Shown here piece by piece: positions 1-7,468 of a DNA stretch of 64,000 bases; positions within the stretch are counted from its first letter, which is position 1, and every line of letters starts with the position of its first letter. This stretch comes from Winogradskyella sp. UBA3174 (GTDB lineage: Bacteria; Bacteroidota; Bacteroidia; Flavobacteriales; Flavobacteriaceae): positions 45,157-109,156 of the forward strand of contig NZ_DEXW01000037.1 of NCBI RefSeq assembly GCF_002364335.1, read 5' to 3'. Position numbers and translations under genes: made by a program. A model generated the notes under the pieces. The model worked only from the letters and a program-made list of their open reading frames with translations, had not been told where the DNA came from and made no database searches.

Positions 1-22
1 CACTTATAGACATAAATTCATA

Positions 23-766
23 ATGATTAAATTCTTTAGACGTATTCGTAAATCAATACTCATGGAAAACAAAACAGGTAAATACTTTAAATATGCTATT
101 GGTGAAATAGCTCTTGTAGTTATTGGTATTTTGATTGCTTTGCAGATTAACACATGGAATGAAAATAGAAAAGAAAAGTTAGAAGAGAATTTCATTTTAC
201 AAAATATTAATGATGAGTTTTCTGAAAGTAAGAAAATATTAAAAGCGACACAATTAGAATCTGTAGCTATTAAAAATGCAGGTTTTTTAATAATGGATTT
301 GTTTGGTAAGCCTGAAGCAATTATAAACCAACGTAATGCAGACAGCCTATTATTTATGGTACTAGAAAGCGGGGAGTTTCGTCCAAATGAAAATACCATT
401 AGTGATTTAATTCAATCGGGCAGATTAAAACTACTTCAAAATAAAAAACTTAAAACACTATTATACCAATGGCAGAAGGACTTAAAGAGTTTAACTGTAA
501 GTTTTAATAGAGTAGAACTAAAAGTTGATAATGAACTAATACCTTATTTATCAAAAAATTATGCATTGAGGGATATTGATAAATATGGAAATTTAAATTG
601 GAAAAAGAACTCAACGTTGCAAATAGATAAATACGAAATTTTTAACGATATTGAATTTGAGAATATTACAGATGACTATTTATATAGAGTCATTTCAGCC
701 GAAATAAAATTGAATGAGATAGAAAACGTTATAGACGCAATATTAACCGAAACCAAATACAAATAA
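23..766 (+). CDS. DUF6090-type membrane protein
   Basis: This 247-residue protein has the typical start of the flavobacterial DUF6090 family: a basic N-terminus (MIKFFRRIRKSIL), then the KYFKYAIGEIALVVIGILIALQ segment at about residues 22-42, which is the only clear membrane helix and is followed by INTWNE. The remaining 200 residues are hydrophilic and rich in Lys, Glu and Asn, so the protein is probably a single-pass inner-membrane protein with a large soluble domain. The function of the family is unknown. The ATG at 23 is preferred because the basic leader is part of the family pattern; a second ATG lies at 62. It is co-directional with the decayed gene that follows, with a short gap. The family call is from memory of the N-terminal signature. 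Confidence 0.75.
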   Translation: MIKFFRRIRKSILMENKTGKYFKYAIGEIALVVIGILIALQINTWNENRKEKLEENFILQNINDEFSESKKILKATQLESVAIKNAGFLIMDLFGKPEAIINQRNADSLLFMVLESGEFRPNENTISDLIQSGRLKLLQNKKLKTLLYQWQKDLKSLTVSFNRVELKVDNELIPYLSKNYALRDIDKYGNLNWKKNSTLQIDKYEIFNDIEFENITDDYLYRVISAEIKLNEIENVIDAILTETKYK

Positions 767-773
767 ATTTTTG

Positions 774-1442
774 ATGAACATCAAAAACTACATAAACGGC
801 AACTTCGATAATTCCGTTAATAGTTTTAGAAAATATTGCTATGTTCTATTTTTTATCTTTTTATGCTCTTCATATGAAAACTTACAAAAGAAAATATTAT
901 CTATTGAAGTTGATGAAGCGATCATTGAAAAACCTGTAATTACTGATGAATTTAAGCTTGCGTTTTTAAATGAAATTTTAAACAATAAAGAGGACCAATA
1001 TTTATATCCTTATGGGTATAAAAAACCACATCTAATATTTTATTCTTTTGAATACAAAGGAAATAAAGATGTTGCATACATTGGTGCATTAGTAAAGCCA
1101 TCAACTTTGCCAGAATTTGTTAATCAATTAAAGAATAATGAAAGCTTAGATGTATATAAACTTTCAAATTACGGATTTAACATTGTAGATTAGTCAAAAA
1201 TCCGTTACTACGATGATAATCATAACGAAATCATTCTTGTCTCTAAAGATTAAATTCAAAGGTTAATTACAGATAACGAAAAAGAAGGACAATTAATGTT
1301 ACATAAACCAATCTTCAATAAAGAACTAAATAAAGCTTATCTTTCTATGGGTTATTTTATGTCACATGGGTATGACTTATTATACATCAAAAAAAATTAT
1401 AGTTGCAAGTTTTACAAGGTTATAAGCCAAAGAGTTAATTAA
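774..1442 (+). pseudogene. Decayed chimeric gene: ALDH 5' end fused to a lipoprotein-like ORF
   Basis: One frame stays readable from the ATG at 774 to the TAA at 1440-1442, but it is broken by in-frame stops TAG at 1191-1193 and TAA at 1251-1253. The first 12 codons encode MNIKNYINGNFD, nearly the same as the start of the aldehyde dehydrogenase gene at 1452 (MKIKNYINGNFH), with 17 identical bases in a row. The sequence then changes to a hydrophobic stretch (YCYVLFFIFLCSS, about residues 22-34) like an export signal, followed by a soluble domain resembling no family I recognise. After the second stop the frame reads on as about 62 sensible residues (IQRLITDNEKEGQ onward). I read this as a recombination product that has since decayed; an intact ORF covers only 774-1193. 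Confidence 0.7.
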
Positions 1443-1451
1443 GAAAATGTT

Positions 1452-2891
1452 ATGAAAATTAAAAACTACATAAACGGAAATTTTCATAATCCAATTCAAG
1501 ATAATTGGATAGACAACTACAATCCTTCTAATGGTGAGATTTATGGACAAATACCTAACTCGTCAGAAGAAGATGTTGAGAATGCATACATCGCTGCGAA
1601 ATCAGCTTTCCCAAGTTGGTCACAAACTACATTAGACGAGCGCAGTCGCATTCTTATAAAGATTTCAGAATTAATAGAAGCCAACTTACAACGTTTTGCA
1701 GAAGCAGAAAGTAAAGATAACGGCAAGCCAATTGCATTAGCAAAAGCTGTAGACATTCCAAGAGCAGCAAGTAATTTTAGATTCTTCGGTAATGCTATTA
1801 CGCAGTTTGCCAGTGAAAGTCATGAAAGTGTTGGTCAACAAGCCATTAATTACACTTTACGTCAACCCATTGGAGTTGTGGGCTGCATTAGTCCTTGGAA
1901 TCTTCCTCTCTATCTATTTACTTGGAAAATTGCACCAGCAATAGCAGCAGGAAATTGTGTCGTTGCCAAACCAAGTGAAGTCACACCAATAACGGCTTAT
2001 TTATTGGGTGAAATTTGTAATGAAGCTGGTTTACCTAAAGGTGTTTTAAATATTGTTCATGGTCTTGGAGGTTCAACAGGACAAGCTATTGTAAAACACT
2101 CCGATATTAAGGCCATTTCATTTACAGGTGGTACAGCAACTGGAGCATATATTGCCAAAGTAGCTGCTCCAATGTTTAAAAAACTATCTTTAGAATTAGG
2201 TGGAAAAAACCCAAACATCATTTTTGCAGATTGCGATTATGAAGATATGCTGAACACCACAGTACGATCTTCTTTTGCAAATCAAGGTCAGATTTGTTTA
2301 TGTGGAAGTCGTATTTTCATAGAAGCATCAATCTATGAAAAGTTTAAAACGGACTTCGTTGCAAAAGTGAAAGCCTTAAAAATTGGCCATCCCTCTGAAT
2401 CAGACACCAATATTGGTGCTTTAGTTTCAAGGTCTCATTTAGAGAAAGTGAAAGAATACATCACTATTGCAAAAGACGAAAACGGAATTATTTTATATGG
2501 TGGAAATGAAGTCACTGTAAAGGGGTTCGAAAATGGCTATTATTTAGAACCAACGGTTATTGAAGTGACAAACGATGAATGTCGCGTCAACCAAGAAGAG
2601 ATTTTTGGCCCAGTAGTTACAATTATGCCTTTCAATTCTGAAGATGAAGTACTTCAGATGGCTAACAAAGTTAAATACGGATTATCAGCTACGCTCTGGA
2701 CAAACAATTTAAAGCGTACCATGCGAATGAGTAACCAACTACAAGCAGGCATTGTTTGGGTAAACACTTGGATGATGCGCGATTTAAGAACCCCTTTTGG
2801 TGGTGTAAAAGCATCTGGAGTTGGTCGCGAAGGTGGTTTTGAAGCATTAAGATTTTTTACTGAAGCTAAGAATGTCTGTATAAAATATTAA
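1452..2891 (+). CDS. 2-aminomuconate semialdehyde dehydrogenase (ALDH superfamily)
   Basis: A full-length 479-residue aldehyde dehydrogenase. It keeps the PWN of the oxyanion site (N150), the general base Glu in LSLELGGKNP (E248) and the catalytic Cys in NQGQICLC (C282), plus the FTGGTATG cofactor loop near residue 224. The length, the FYTGG-like architecture and the neighbours (3-hydroxyanthranilate dioxygenase and ACMS decarboxylase, 1.5-3.6 kb downstream) point to NAD-dependent oxidation of 2-aminomuconate 6-semialdehyde to 2-aminomuconate in the kynurenine/3-hydroxyanthranilate pathway. A related cytosolic role such as hydroxymuconate semialdehyde dehydrogenase cannot be ruled out from sequence alone. 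It starts 9 bases after the end of the decayed gene upstream, which carries a diverged copy of its first codons. Confidence 0.88.
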   Translation: MKIKNYINGNFHNPIQDNWIDNYNPSNGEIYGQIPNSSEEDVENAYIAAKSAFPSWSQTTLDERSRILIKISELIEANLQRFAEAESKDNGKPIALAKAVDIPRAASNFRFFGNAITQFASESHESVGQQAINYTLRQPIGVVGCISPWNLPLYLFTWKIAPAIAAGNCVVAKPSEVTPITAYLLGEICNEAGLPKGVLNIVHGLGGSTGQAIVKHSDIKAISFTGGTATGAYIAKVAAPMFKKLSLELGGKNPNIIFADCDYEDMLNTTVRSSFANQGQICLCGSRIFIEASIYEKFKTDFVAKVKALKIGHPSESDTNIGALVSRSHLEKVKEYITIAKDENGIILYGGNEVTVKGFENGYYLEPTVIEVTNDECRVNQEEIFGPVVTIMPFNSEDEVLQMANKVKYGLSATLWTNNLKRTMRMSNQLQAGIVWVNTWMMRDLRTPFGGVKASGVGREGGFEALRFFTEAKNVCIKY

Positions 2892-2950
2892 ATTTACAAA
2901 ACGATTACCTGGTAAAATAAAATTAAGTATGAACCGAAAAATCAAATATC

Positions 2951-3478
2951 ATGAAAATTAAACTAACAACACTACTGTTATTTTTTATAAGTTCAACACT
3001 TTTTGCACAAAAAGGTTGGGAGACGTTAACAAAAGACAATTATGCTGTAAGCTATCCTAAAGACTGGATATCTAGTGAACAAAAGCCTCAGCCTTCAATG
3101 GTATTCTTACTAATGTCTGATGAAAAATCGCAAAATGAAGATAAATTTAGGGAAAATATAAATCTAACCTTAGAAGATTTAACTTTACAAACACTAAGTC
3201 TCGAAGACTATTCTAAACTTTCAATAGATCAAATAACAGGTCAGATTCCAAGTGCAAAAGTTATATCTAATGAAAGCATTAAAATAGATGGTTGGGAAGC
3301 AATAGCAGTTATATGGACAGCTGATTTTGGTAATGGAATGGCTTTAAAGTTTAAGCAAATATTTCTTATCAATAATGGTAAAGCTTATATTTTAACTTTT
3401 TCATCTACTACAACCGAATATGATGAATATATTGAAGTTGGAGATAAAATTCTTAACAGTTTTAAATTAGCTAAGTAA
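2951..3478 (+). CDS. Exported PsbP/DUF1795-like protein
   Basis: 175 residues with a clear signal peptide (basic MKIK, hydrophobic TLLLFFISSTLF, cleavage after AQ at about 20). The mature part starts KGWETLTKDNYAVSYPKDW, which is the pattern seen at the start of PsbP-like/DUF1795 domains: a short beta strand with Y-x-x-S/R-Y-P-x-x-W. No catalytic residues are apparent, so it is likely a periplasmic binding or structural protein. It lies inside the 3-hydroxyanthranilate cluster and its stop codon is immediately followed by the ATG of the SDR gene, so the two are almost certainly co-transcribed. Its link to the pathway is unknown. The family assignment is by pattern only. Confidence 0.7.
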   Translation: MKIKLTTLLLFFISSTLFAQKGWETLTKDNYAVSYPKDWISSEQKPQPSMVFLLMSDEKSQNEDKFRENINLTLEDLTLQTLSLEDYSKLSIDQITGQIPSAKVISNESIKIDGWEAIAVIWTADFGNGMALKFKQIFLINNGKAYILTFSSTTTEYDEYIEVGDKILNSFKLAK

Positions 3479-4261
3479 ATGAATTTAGAATTAAACAATA
3501 AATACGCATTAGTATGCGGAAGTACAGCAGGAATAGGAAAAGCCACTGCTTTAGCTCTTGCCGAAGAAGGTGTAACTATAACCTTAATTGCAAGAAATGA
3601 AGATAAGCTAAAAGCTACACTTGCTGAATTACCTCAGCATCGTAACCATGATTATATTGTTGCTGATTTTTCTAATCCTATGGAATTAAAACAAAGAGTA
3701 AGCGACTACATTTCAAAACATCATGGTTTTCATATATTAGTAAACAACACAGGCGGGCCTGCTGGTGGACCTGTGTTTTCTGCTGAAATTGAGGCATTTG
3801 AAAGCGCATTTACCCAACACTTAAAATGCAATCATGTTTTAGCACAAGCTGTTGTTCCGTTTATGAGAAGTGAAACTTTTGGGAGAATCATTAATGTAAT
3901 CTCTACTTCTGTAAAACAACCTTTAGACGGACTTGGTGTAAGTAATACAATTCGCGGAGCTGTTGCCAATTGGAGCAAGACATTAGCTAACGAATTGGGT
4001 CAATTTGGTATTACTGTAAACAATGTTTTACCGGGAGCGACTGGCACAGAGCGATTAACCGAAATTATAAAAAACAAATCTGCCAAAACTGGTAAAACTG
4101 AAGAGGAAGCTGCAAATGCAATGAAAAATGCAGTACCAGCAAAACGCTTTGCAAAACCTGAAGAGTTAGCCGCTGCTATTACATTTTTAGCGAGCGAGCG
4201 CGCAAGTTATATAAACGGAATTAACCTACCCGTTGATGGTGGACGCACAAAAAGTTTGTAA
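3479..4261 (+). CDS. Atypical short-chain dehydrogenase/reductase-like protein
   Basis: 260 residues with an SDR Rossmann fold: cofactor loop GSTAGIGK at residues 14-21, LVNNTGGPAGG at 87-97 and a C-terminal PEELAAAITFLAS...NGINLPVDGG block typical of the family. The expected YxxxK catalytic pair is absent: alignment of the NELG helix places Ser155 at the Tyr site and Arg159 at the Lys site, while Ser142 or Ser144 may match the usual catalytic Ser. A subgroup of SDR-like proteins without a perfect catalytic tetrad is known (the BKR-like group, from memory), and this fits it. The ATG follows directly on the previous stop codon (zero gap). Its place between dehydrogenase and dioxygenase suggests a role in 3-hydroxyanthranilate metabolism, but the reaction is not predictable. 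Confidence 0.85.
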   Translation: MNLELNNKYALVCGSTAGIGKATALALAEEGVTITLIARNEDKLKATLAELPQHRNHDYIVADFSNPMELKQRVSDYISKHHGFHILVNNTGGPAGGPVFSAEIEAFESAFTQHLKCNHVLAQAVVPFMRSETFGRIINVISTSVKQPLDGLGVSNTIRGAVANWSKTLANELGQFGITVNNVLPGATGTERLTEIIKNKSAKTGKTEEEAANAMKNAVPAKRFAKPEELAAAITFLASERASYINGINLPVDGGRTKSL

Positions 4262-4273
4262 CTTTATACGACT

Positions 4274-4370
4274 TGTCATTCCGCAGTTGTCCAGAAATCG
4301 AAGATTCAGCGAAAGCTAATCTAATAATTAATAAAACAAAAAGTAGATTCCTGCCTTTGCAGGAATGACA
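4274..4370. repeat. REP-like inverted repeat between SDR and dioxygenase genes
   Basis: The intergenic stretch is bounded by inverted arms, TGTCATTCC at 4274-4282 and GGAATGACA at 4362-4370. Its right part holds a tight hairpin: ATTCCTGC at 4347-4354, loop CTTT, GCAGGAAT at 4359-4366. The same hairpin core recurs at 5045-5063. It resembles the dispersed extragenic palindromes that many genomes carry; it could also act as an RNA hairpin between the two genes. Confidence 0.7.
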
Positions 4371-4383
4371 AAACAATAGAATT

Positions 4384-4917
4384 ATGAGCCAATTATTCCC
4401 ACCTATAAATTTCAAAGCTTGGATAGAGGAAAATCGTCATTTATTAAAACCACCTGTGGGCAATAAAGTCGTTTGGAAAGATGGTGATTTTATAGTCATG
4501 GTTGTTGGAGGACCAAACAGCAGAAAAGATTATCACTATAATGAAACACCTGAATTTTTCTATCAGGTTGAAGGTGACATTATTTTAAAAATTATAGATA
4601 AAGGCACACCAAAAGATATCCATATTAAAGAGGGAGAGATCTTTTTATTACCACCAAAGGTTCCGCATTCTCCGCAACGTGGTGCAAATACCGTTGGTTT
4701 AGTTATAGAATACCCAAGAGACAAAGGTGTTAAAGATGCTTTACTTTGGTTTTGCGAAAATTGTACAACCAAGTTATATGAAGAAGATTTTACAGTTGAA
4801 AATATTGAAACCGATATGCCTGTAATTTTCGATAATTATTATGGTGATACAGACAAGCGTAGTTGTCCAAATTGTAGTTCAGTAATGCAGCCACCAGAGA
4901 AAGTACAGATAGATTGA
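4384..4917 (+). CDS. 3-hydroxyanthranilate 3,4-dioxygenase
   Basis: 177 residues, the usual length for the bacterial enzyme, with a single cupin fold. The iron ligands are in place: H51 and E57 in YHYNETPEF and H95 in KVPHSP. The substrate-binding arginines R47 and R99 are also present, as is an acidic residue at E109. The C-terminus carries the second rubredoxin-like metal site of bacterial enzymes, C124/C127 (FCENC) and C161/C164 (CPNC). The enzyme opens the ring of 3-hydroxyanthranilate to give 2-amino-3-carboxymuconate semialdehyde (ACMS), using O2 and Fe(II), in the cytosol. The next gene encodes the decarboxylase for that product. The ATG at 4384 gives ligand numbering equal to that of the known Cupriavidus enzyme, supporting the start. 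Confidence 0.95.
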   Translation: MSQLFPPINFKAWIEENRHLLKPPVGNKVVWKDGDFIVMVVGGPNSRKDYHYNETPEFFYQVEGDIILKIIDKGTPKDIHIKEGEIFLLPPKVPHSPQRGANTVGLVIEYPRDKGVKDALLWFCENCTTKLYEEDFTVENIETDMPVIFDNYYGDTDKRSCPNCSSVMQPPEKVQID

Positions 4918-4920
4918 TTT

Positions 4921-5063
4921 ATTCCTAATTCCACAGGAATCTCTTAGCTGTAAATTAGTGATAGGTAATTACCAAGAATTAATATCTAAAAAAGATATTA
5001 TTAACCTCTGAGATTCAATAATAATTGAAACTCTAATTAATAAGATTCCTGCCTTTGCAGGAA
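4921..5063. repeat. REP-like palindromes upstream of the ACMS decarboxylase gene
   Basis: Two palindromes sit in this 150-base gap. The first is ATTCCT...AGGAAT at 4921-4940, continuing into GGAATCTC (4936-4943), whose complement recurs near 5009-5015 (GAGATTC). The second is the hairpin TTCCTGC-CTTT-GCAGGAA at 5046-5063, the same core as at 4347-4366. The second copy ends only five bases before the ATG at 5069, and the bases ATGACAAAAC at the gene start also follow the hairpin in the first copy. Confidence 0.65.
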
Positions 5064-5068
5064 ATAGT

Positions 5069-6154
5069 ATGACAAAACGCAAACTAAGAATAAACGGCCA
5101 CTCACACCTTCTTCCCTACCCTGAAGATATTCCTCAGTTTATGAAAGATAAAGGTATTTTCTGGGTCGATAAAGACCGTAAGTTTATGCTCCAAAAAGAT
5201 TGGAATCGTCCAATCACAGATTCTAGTTTCTTTTTAGATGAAAAACTAGAATGGATGGAGCGAAACAAGCTAGATCACGCCGTAGTTTTAAATTTATCAC
5301 AATTATATGGTAATGGGCTTCGGGTTGAAGAAATGAAACAAGCGTTGCGTTTTCAGAATGATTTTAATGCTAAAGTGCAAAAAAATCACCCGAGTAAGTT
5401 TACTTGTGGTTTTGTTGTACATCCTGGATTTGTTCGAGGTGCTTGTTGGGAAATTGAACGTTGTGTTGAAGAATTAGGTTTGCAACTACTATGCTTACCA
5501 ACGCATTACATGGACACCATTGGAACTTGGCGTTGTATTTTTGATGAAGAAAATGAACCTATTTTCGAATTAGCTAACAAGTACAATTTAGCTATCGAAG
5601 TACACCCTTACGATGGTGAGAAATTCATAAAACTAGAAAACACCTCATGGCGATTTCATTTAATATGGATGTTAGCTCAATGTGCAGATGCCTATCATTT
5701 CTTAACATTAAACGGCTACCAAGATAAATATCCTAACATGCGAACATGTTTTGCTCACGGTGGTCAATTAGCACAAATTAACTTAGGAAGACGAATTCAA
5801 GGGTTTGACGGACGTCCAGATTTATTTGAAGGAAAAAGCCATCCTAGAAAAGCTGTAGGTCATAAAAATATATTCTTTGATACACTTGTACACGACACTG
5901 GTGGTTTAGAACTATTAATTAGAAACCAAGGTTCTAAACAAGTTTTAATGGGATTAGATGATCCTTATCCGCTTGGTGAAATGGAAAGCGAACAACAATC
6001 TTCTTATCCTGGTAAAATTTTAGACTTAGCCATAGAACGGAAAATAATAACAGAAACAGAGCGTGATGCTATTTGGGAAGACAACGTTATTCAGTGGCTG
6101 TGCGGAGATAATGAAGCTTCCAAGAAAAAACTGATTTCTAGAATACTGTCTTAA
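5069..6154 (+). CDS. 2-amino-3-carboxymuconate-6-semialdehyde decarboxylase
   Basis: 361 residues of the amidohydrolase-type decarboxylase family (ACMSD). Zinc ligands can be placed as H11 and H13 in NGHSHLLP, H179 in IEVHPYDG, H230 in CFAHGGQ and D297 in GLDDPYP, which match His9, His11, His177, His228 and Asp294 of the Pseudomonas enzyme as remembered. It removes the carboxylate of ACMS to give 2-aminomuconate 6-semialdehyde, the substrate of the dehydrogenase at 1452-2891. The protein is somewhat longer than the usual 330-340 residues. The gene follows the dioxygenase after 151 bases of repeat-containing sequence; the start codon region overlaps repeat-like sequence, and no other nearby start keeps the metal motif. 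Confidence 0.93.
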   Translation: MTKRKLRINGHSHLLPYPEDIPQFMKDKGIFWVDKDRKFMLQKDWNRPITDSSFFLDEKLEWMERNKLDHAVVLNLSQLYGNGLRVEEMKQALRFQNDFNAKVQKNHPSKFTCGFVVHPGFVRGACWEIERCVEELGLQLLCLPTHYMDTIGTWRCIFDEENEPIFELANKYNLAIEVHPYDGEKFIKLENTSWRFHLIWMLAQCADAYHFLTLNGYQDKYPNMRTCFAHGGQLAQINLGRRIQGFDGRPDLFEGKSHPRKAVGHKNIFFDTLVHDTGGLELLIRNQGSKQVLMGLDDPYPLGEMESEQQSSYPGKILDLAIERKIITETERDAIWEDNVIQWLCGDNEASKKKLISRILS

Positions 6155-6193
6155 AGTTATAAATACATTTAAAAATTAATTGATACCTAAACT

Positions 6194-6421
6194 ATGAAAA
6201 GACTCGGTGTTTATATAACATTATTCGGAGTTGCTGCTATAGCTCTTCCTTATTTTGATAGACAACTCTATATTTTATCTTGGATCGACAATTGGGGAGA
6301 CGTTATATCTTGGATTATAAAAATAAGCCTTATTGTAGTTGGTACAGTTATATTTTTCTCGAATAAGTTTAAAGGAAAAGCTGTTAAACTAGATTTACCT
6401 GAGAACGATACAAACTCATAG
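6194..6421 (+). CDS. Small two-helix membrane protein, unknown function
   Basis: 75 residues with two hydrophobic segments, about 5-20 (GVYITLFGVAAIALPYF) and 39-58 (VISWIIKISLIVVGTVIFF), joined by a short polar loop with several Trp and Asp residues, and a charged C-terminal tail. It is probably an inner-membrane hairpin. It lies 39 bases after the ACMS decarboxylase gene and 33 bases before the O-methyltransferase gene on the same strand, so it may be read with either. I do not recognise the family. The codon pattern and spacing make it a likely real gene. Confidence 0.6.
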   Translation: MKRLGVYITLFGVAAIALPYFDRQLYILSWIDNWGDVISWIIKISLIVVGTVIFFSNKFKGKAVKLDLPENDTNS

Positions 6422-6454
6422 TTTAAATTTTAATTTCTACTAATATTTATTAAT

Positions 6455-7096
6455 ATGTATTTTTTACCTGAAGTCTTAGATGACTACATTGTGGCGCATT
6501 CCGAGCAAGAACCGGATTTATTACAAAAATTAACTAGAGAAACCTATCAAAAGGTTTTACAGCCTATAATGCTAAGTGGTCCTTATCAAGGACGGGTTTT
6601 GAGCATGATATCTAAGTTAATAAATCCAAAAACAATACTAGAACTCGGAACGTTTACAGGCTACTCTACCATCTGTTTAACAGAAGGCTTACAAATTGAC
6701 GGCCAAATACATACCATTGACGTGAATGAGGAGTTAGTTAATTTTCAACGTAAATACTTCGATAAATCTGGCAGAGGTCATCAAATCATTCAACATACAG
6801 GTAGTGCCATTGATATCATCCCAAAATTAGATTTAACCTTCGATTTAGTTTTTATAGATGCAGATAAACCCAACTACAGTAATTACTTCCATTTAATTAT
6901 AGAAAAGCTTAATAAAGGAGGTGTTATTCTTTCTGATAATGTTTTATGGTACGGAAAAGTAGTTGAGCCGTTAGAAGAAAAAGATAAGTCTACAAAAGCT
7001 GTTTTAGAGTATAATACACTTCTTAAAACTGATAAACGTGTAGAAACAGTACTTTTACCAATAAGAGATGGCTTAACAATAAGTAGACGATTATAA
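6455..7096 (+). CDS. Class I SAM-dependent O-methyltransferase
   Basis: 213 residues matching the catechol/caffeoyl-CoA O-methyltransferase-like family of bacteria. The SAM-binding motif I is LELGTFTGYST at about residues 66-76, the acidic motif DLVFIDADKPNY lies at about 129-140 and the metal-binding SDNVLWYG follows near 163-170. Such enzymes methylate small hydroxylated aromatics in the cytosol; substrate is not predictable, though position directly downstream of an aromatic catabolic cluster is suggestive. It converges on tatA, whose stop codon is one base beyond its own. Confidence 0.88.
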   Translation: MYFLPEVLDDYIVAHSEQEPDLLQKLTRETYQKVLQPIMLSGPYQGRVLSMISKLINPKTILELGTFTGYSTICLTEGLQIDGQIHTIDVNEELVNFQRKYFDKSGRGHQIIQHTGSAIDIIPKLDLTFDLVFIDADKPNYSNYFHLIIEKLNKGGVILSDNVLWYGKVVEPLEEKDKSTKAVLEYNTLLKTDKRVETVLLPIRDGLTISRRL

Positions 7097-7097
7097 A

Positions 7098-7388
7098 CTA
7101 CTTATTACGTCTTAATGATCCTGTAAAATCTTCAAGTTCATCCTTTACTTTATTTAATTCTTGTTGAATTTCTTTAGCGGCATCTGTGTCTACGATATTA
7201 TTTTCTTTCGCACTTTTAGTTACTTCATGTTTAATATCGTTTGTGGCATCCTTTAGTTGGCGCATACCTTTCCCTAAACCTCTAGCTATTTCAGGAATTT
7301 TATCTGAACCAAAAACCATAACCACTATAAAAAGTATAAAGATGATTTCGGTACCTCCGATAAATAATAATGTAGTTAATTGTATCAC
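7098..7388 (-). CDS. tatA: Sec-independent protein translocase subunit TatA/TatE-type
   Basis: 96 residues with one short N-terminal membrane helix (about 8-26, IGGTEIIFILFIVVMVFG), the hinge FGSDKIPEIARGLGKG, and an amphipathic helix followed by a charged tail (KDATNDIKHEVTKSAKE). This is the plan of TatA-like pore subunits of the twin-arginine translocase, which moves folded proteins over the inner membrane. TatC is not in this window. The bases CAAATATA at 7393-7400 read TATATTTG on the minus strand, a flavobacterial -7 box immediately upstream of the start, so the mRNA leader would be very short. Confidence 0.9.
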   Translation of the reverse strand: MIQLTTLLFIGGTEIIFILFIVVMVFGSDKIPEIARGLGKGMRQLKDATNDIKHEVTKSAKENNIVDTDAAKEIQQELNKVKDELEDFTGSLRRNK

Positions 7389-7392
7389 AGTG

Positions 7393-7400
7393 CAAATATA
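7393..7400 (-). promoter_or_regulatory. Probable -7 box of tatA (TATATTTG)
   Basis: Matches the Bacteroidota promoter element TAnnTTTG on the minus strand and lies five bases upstream of the tatA start codon at 7388. No -33 TTG at standard distance is visible. The closeness implies a leaderless or nearly leaderless transcript. Confidence 0.45.
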
Positions 7401-7420
7401 GAGTGACTTTGTCTAATAAA

Positions 7421-7450
7421 AAAAAAGCCGACTCGTTAAAGTCGGCTTTA
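7421..7450 (-). terminator. Rho-independent terminator of the M1 peptidase gene
   Basis: Inverted arms AAAGCCGACT (7424-7433) and AGTCGGCTTT (7440-7449) form a ten-pair hairpin with a six-base loop. On the minus strand it is followed by a long T run, so it ends transcription of the peptidase gene before tatA. Confidence 0.85.
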
Positions 7451-7468
7451 TATTATAAAAGTAAAGAA

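Noticed and set aside
4..399. A long open frame on the minus strand under the DUF6090 gene
   Set aside because: It is an antisense shadow; the plus-strand frame has the family signature and the minus product has no recognisable feature.
1191..1253. Programmed stop read-through in the gene at 774
   Set aside because: Two different stops, no hairpin or known read-through context, and a chimeric start make decay the simpler reading.
4221..4415. Minus-strand frame across the SDR to dioxygenase gap
   Set aside because: It reads through the repeat and the ends of two clear plus-strand genes; its peptide contains only repeat-derived sequence.
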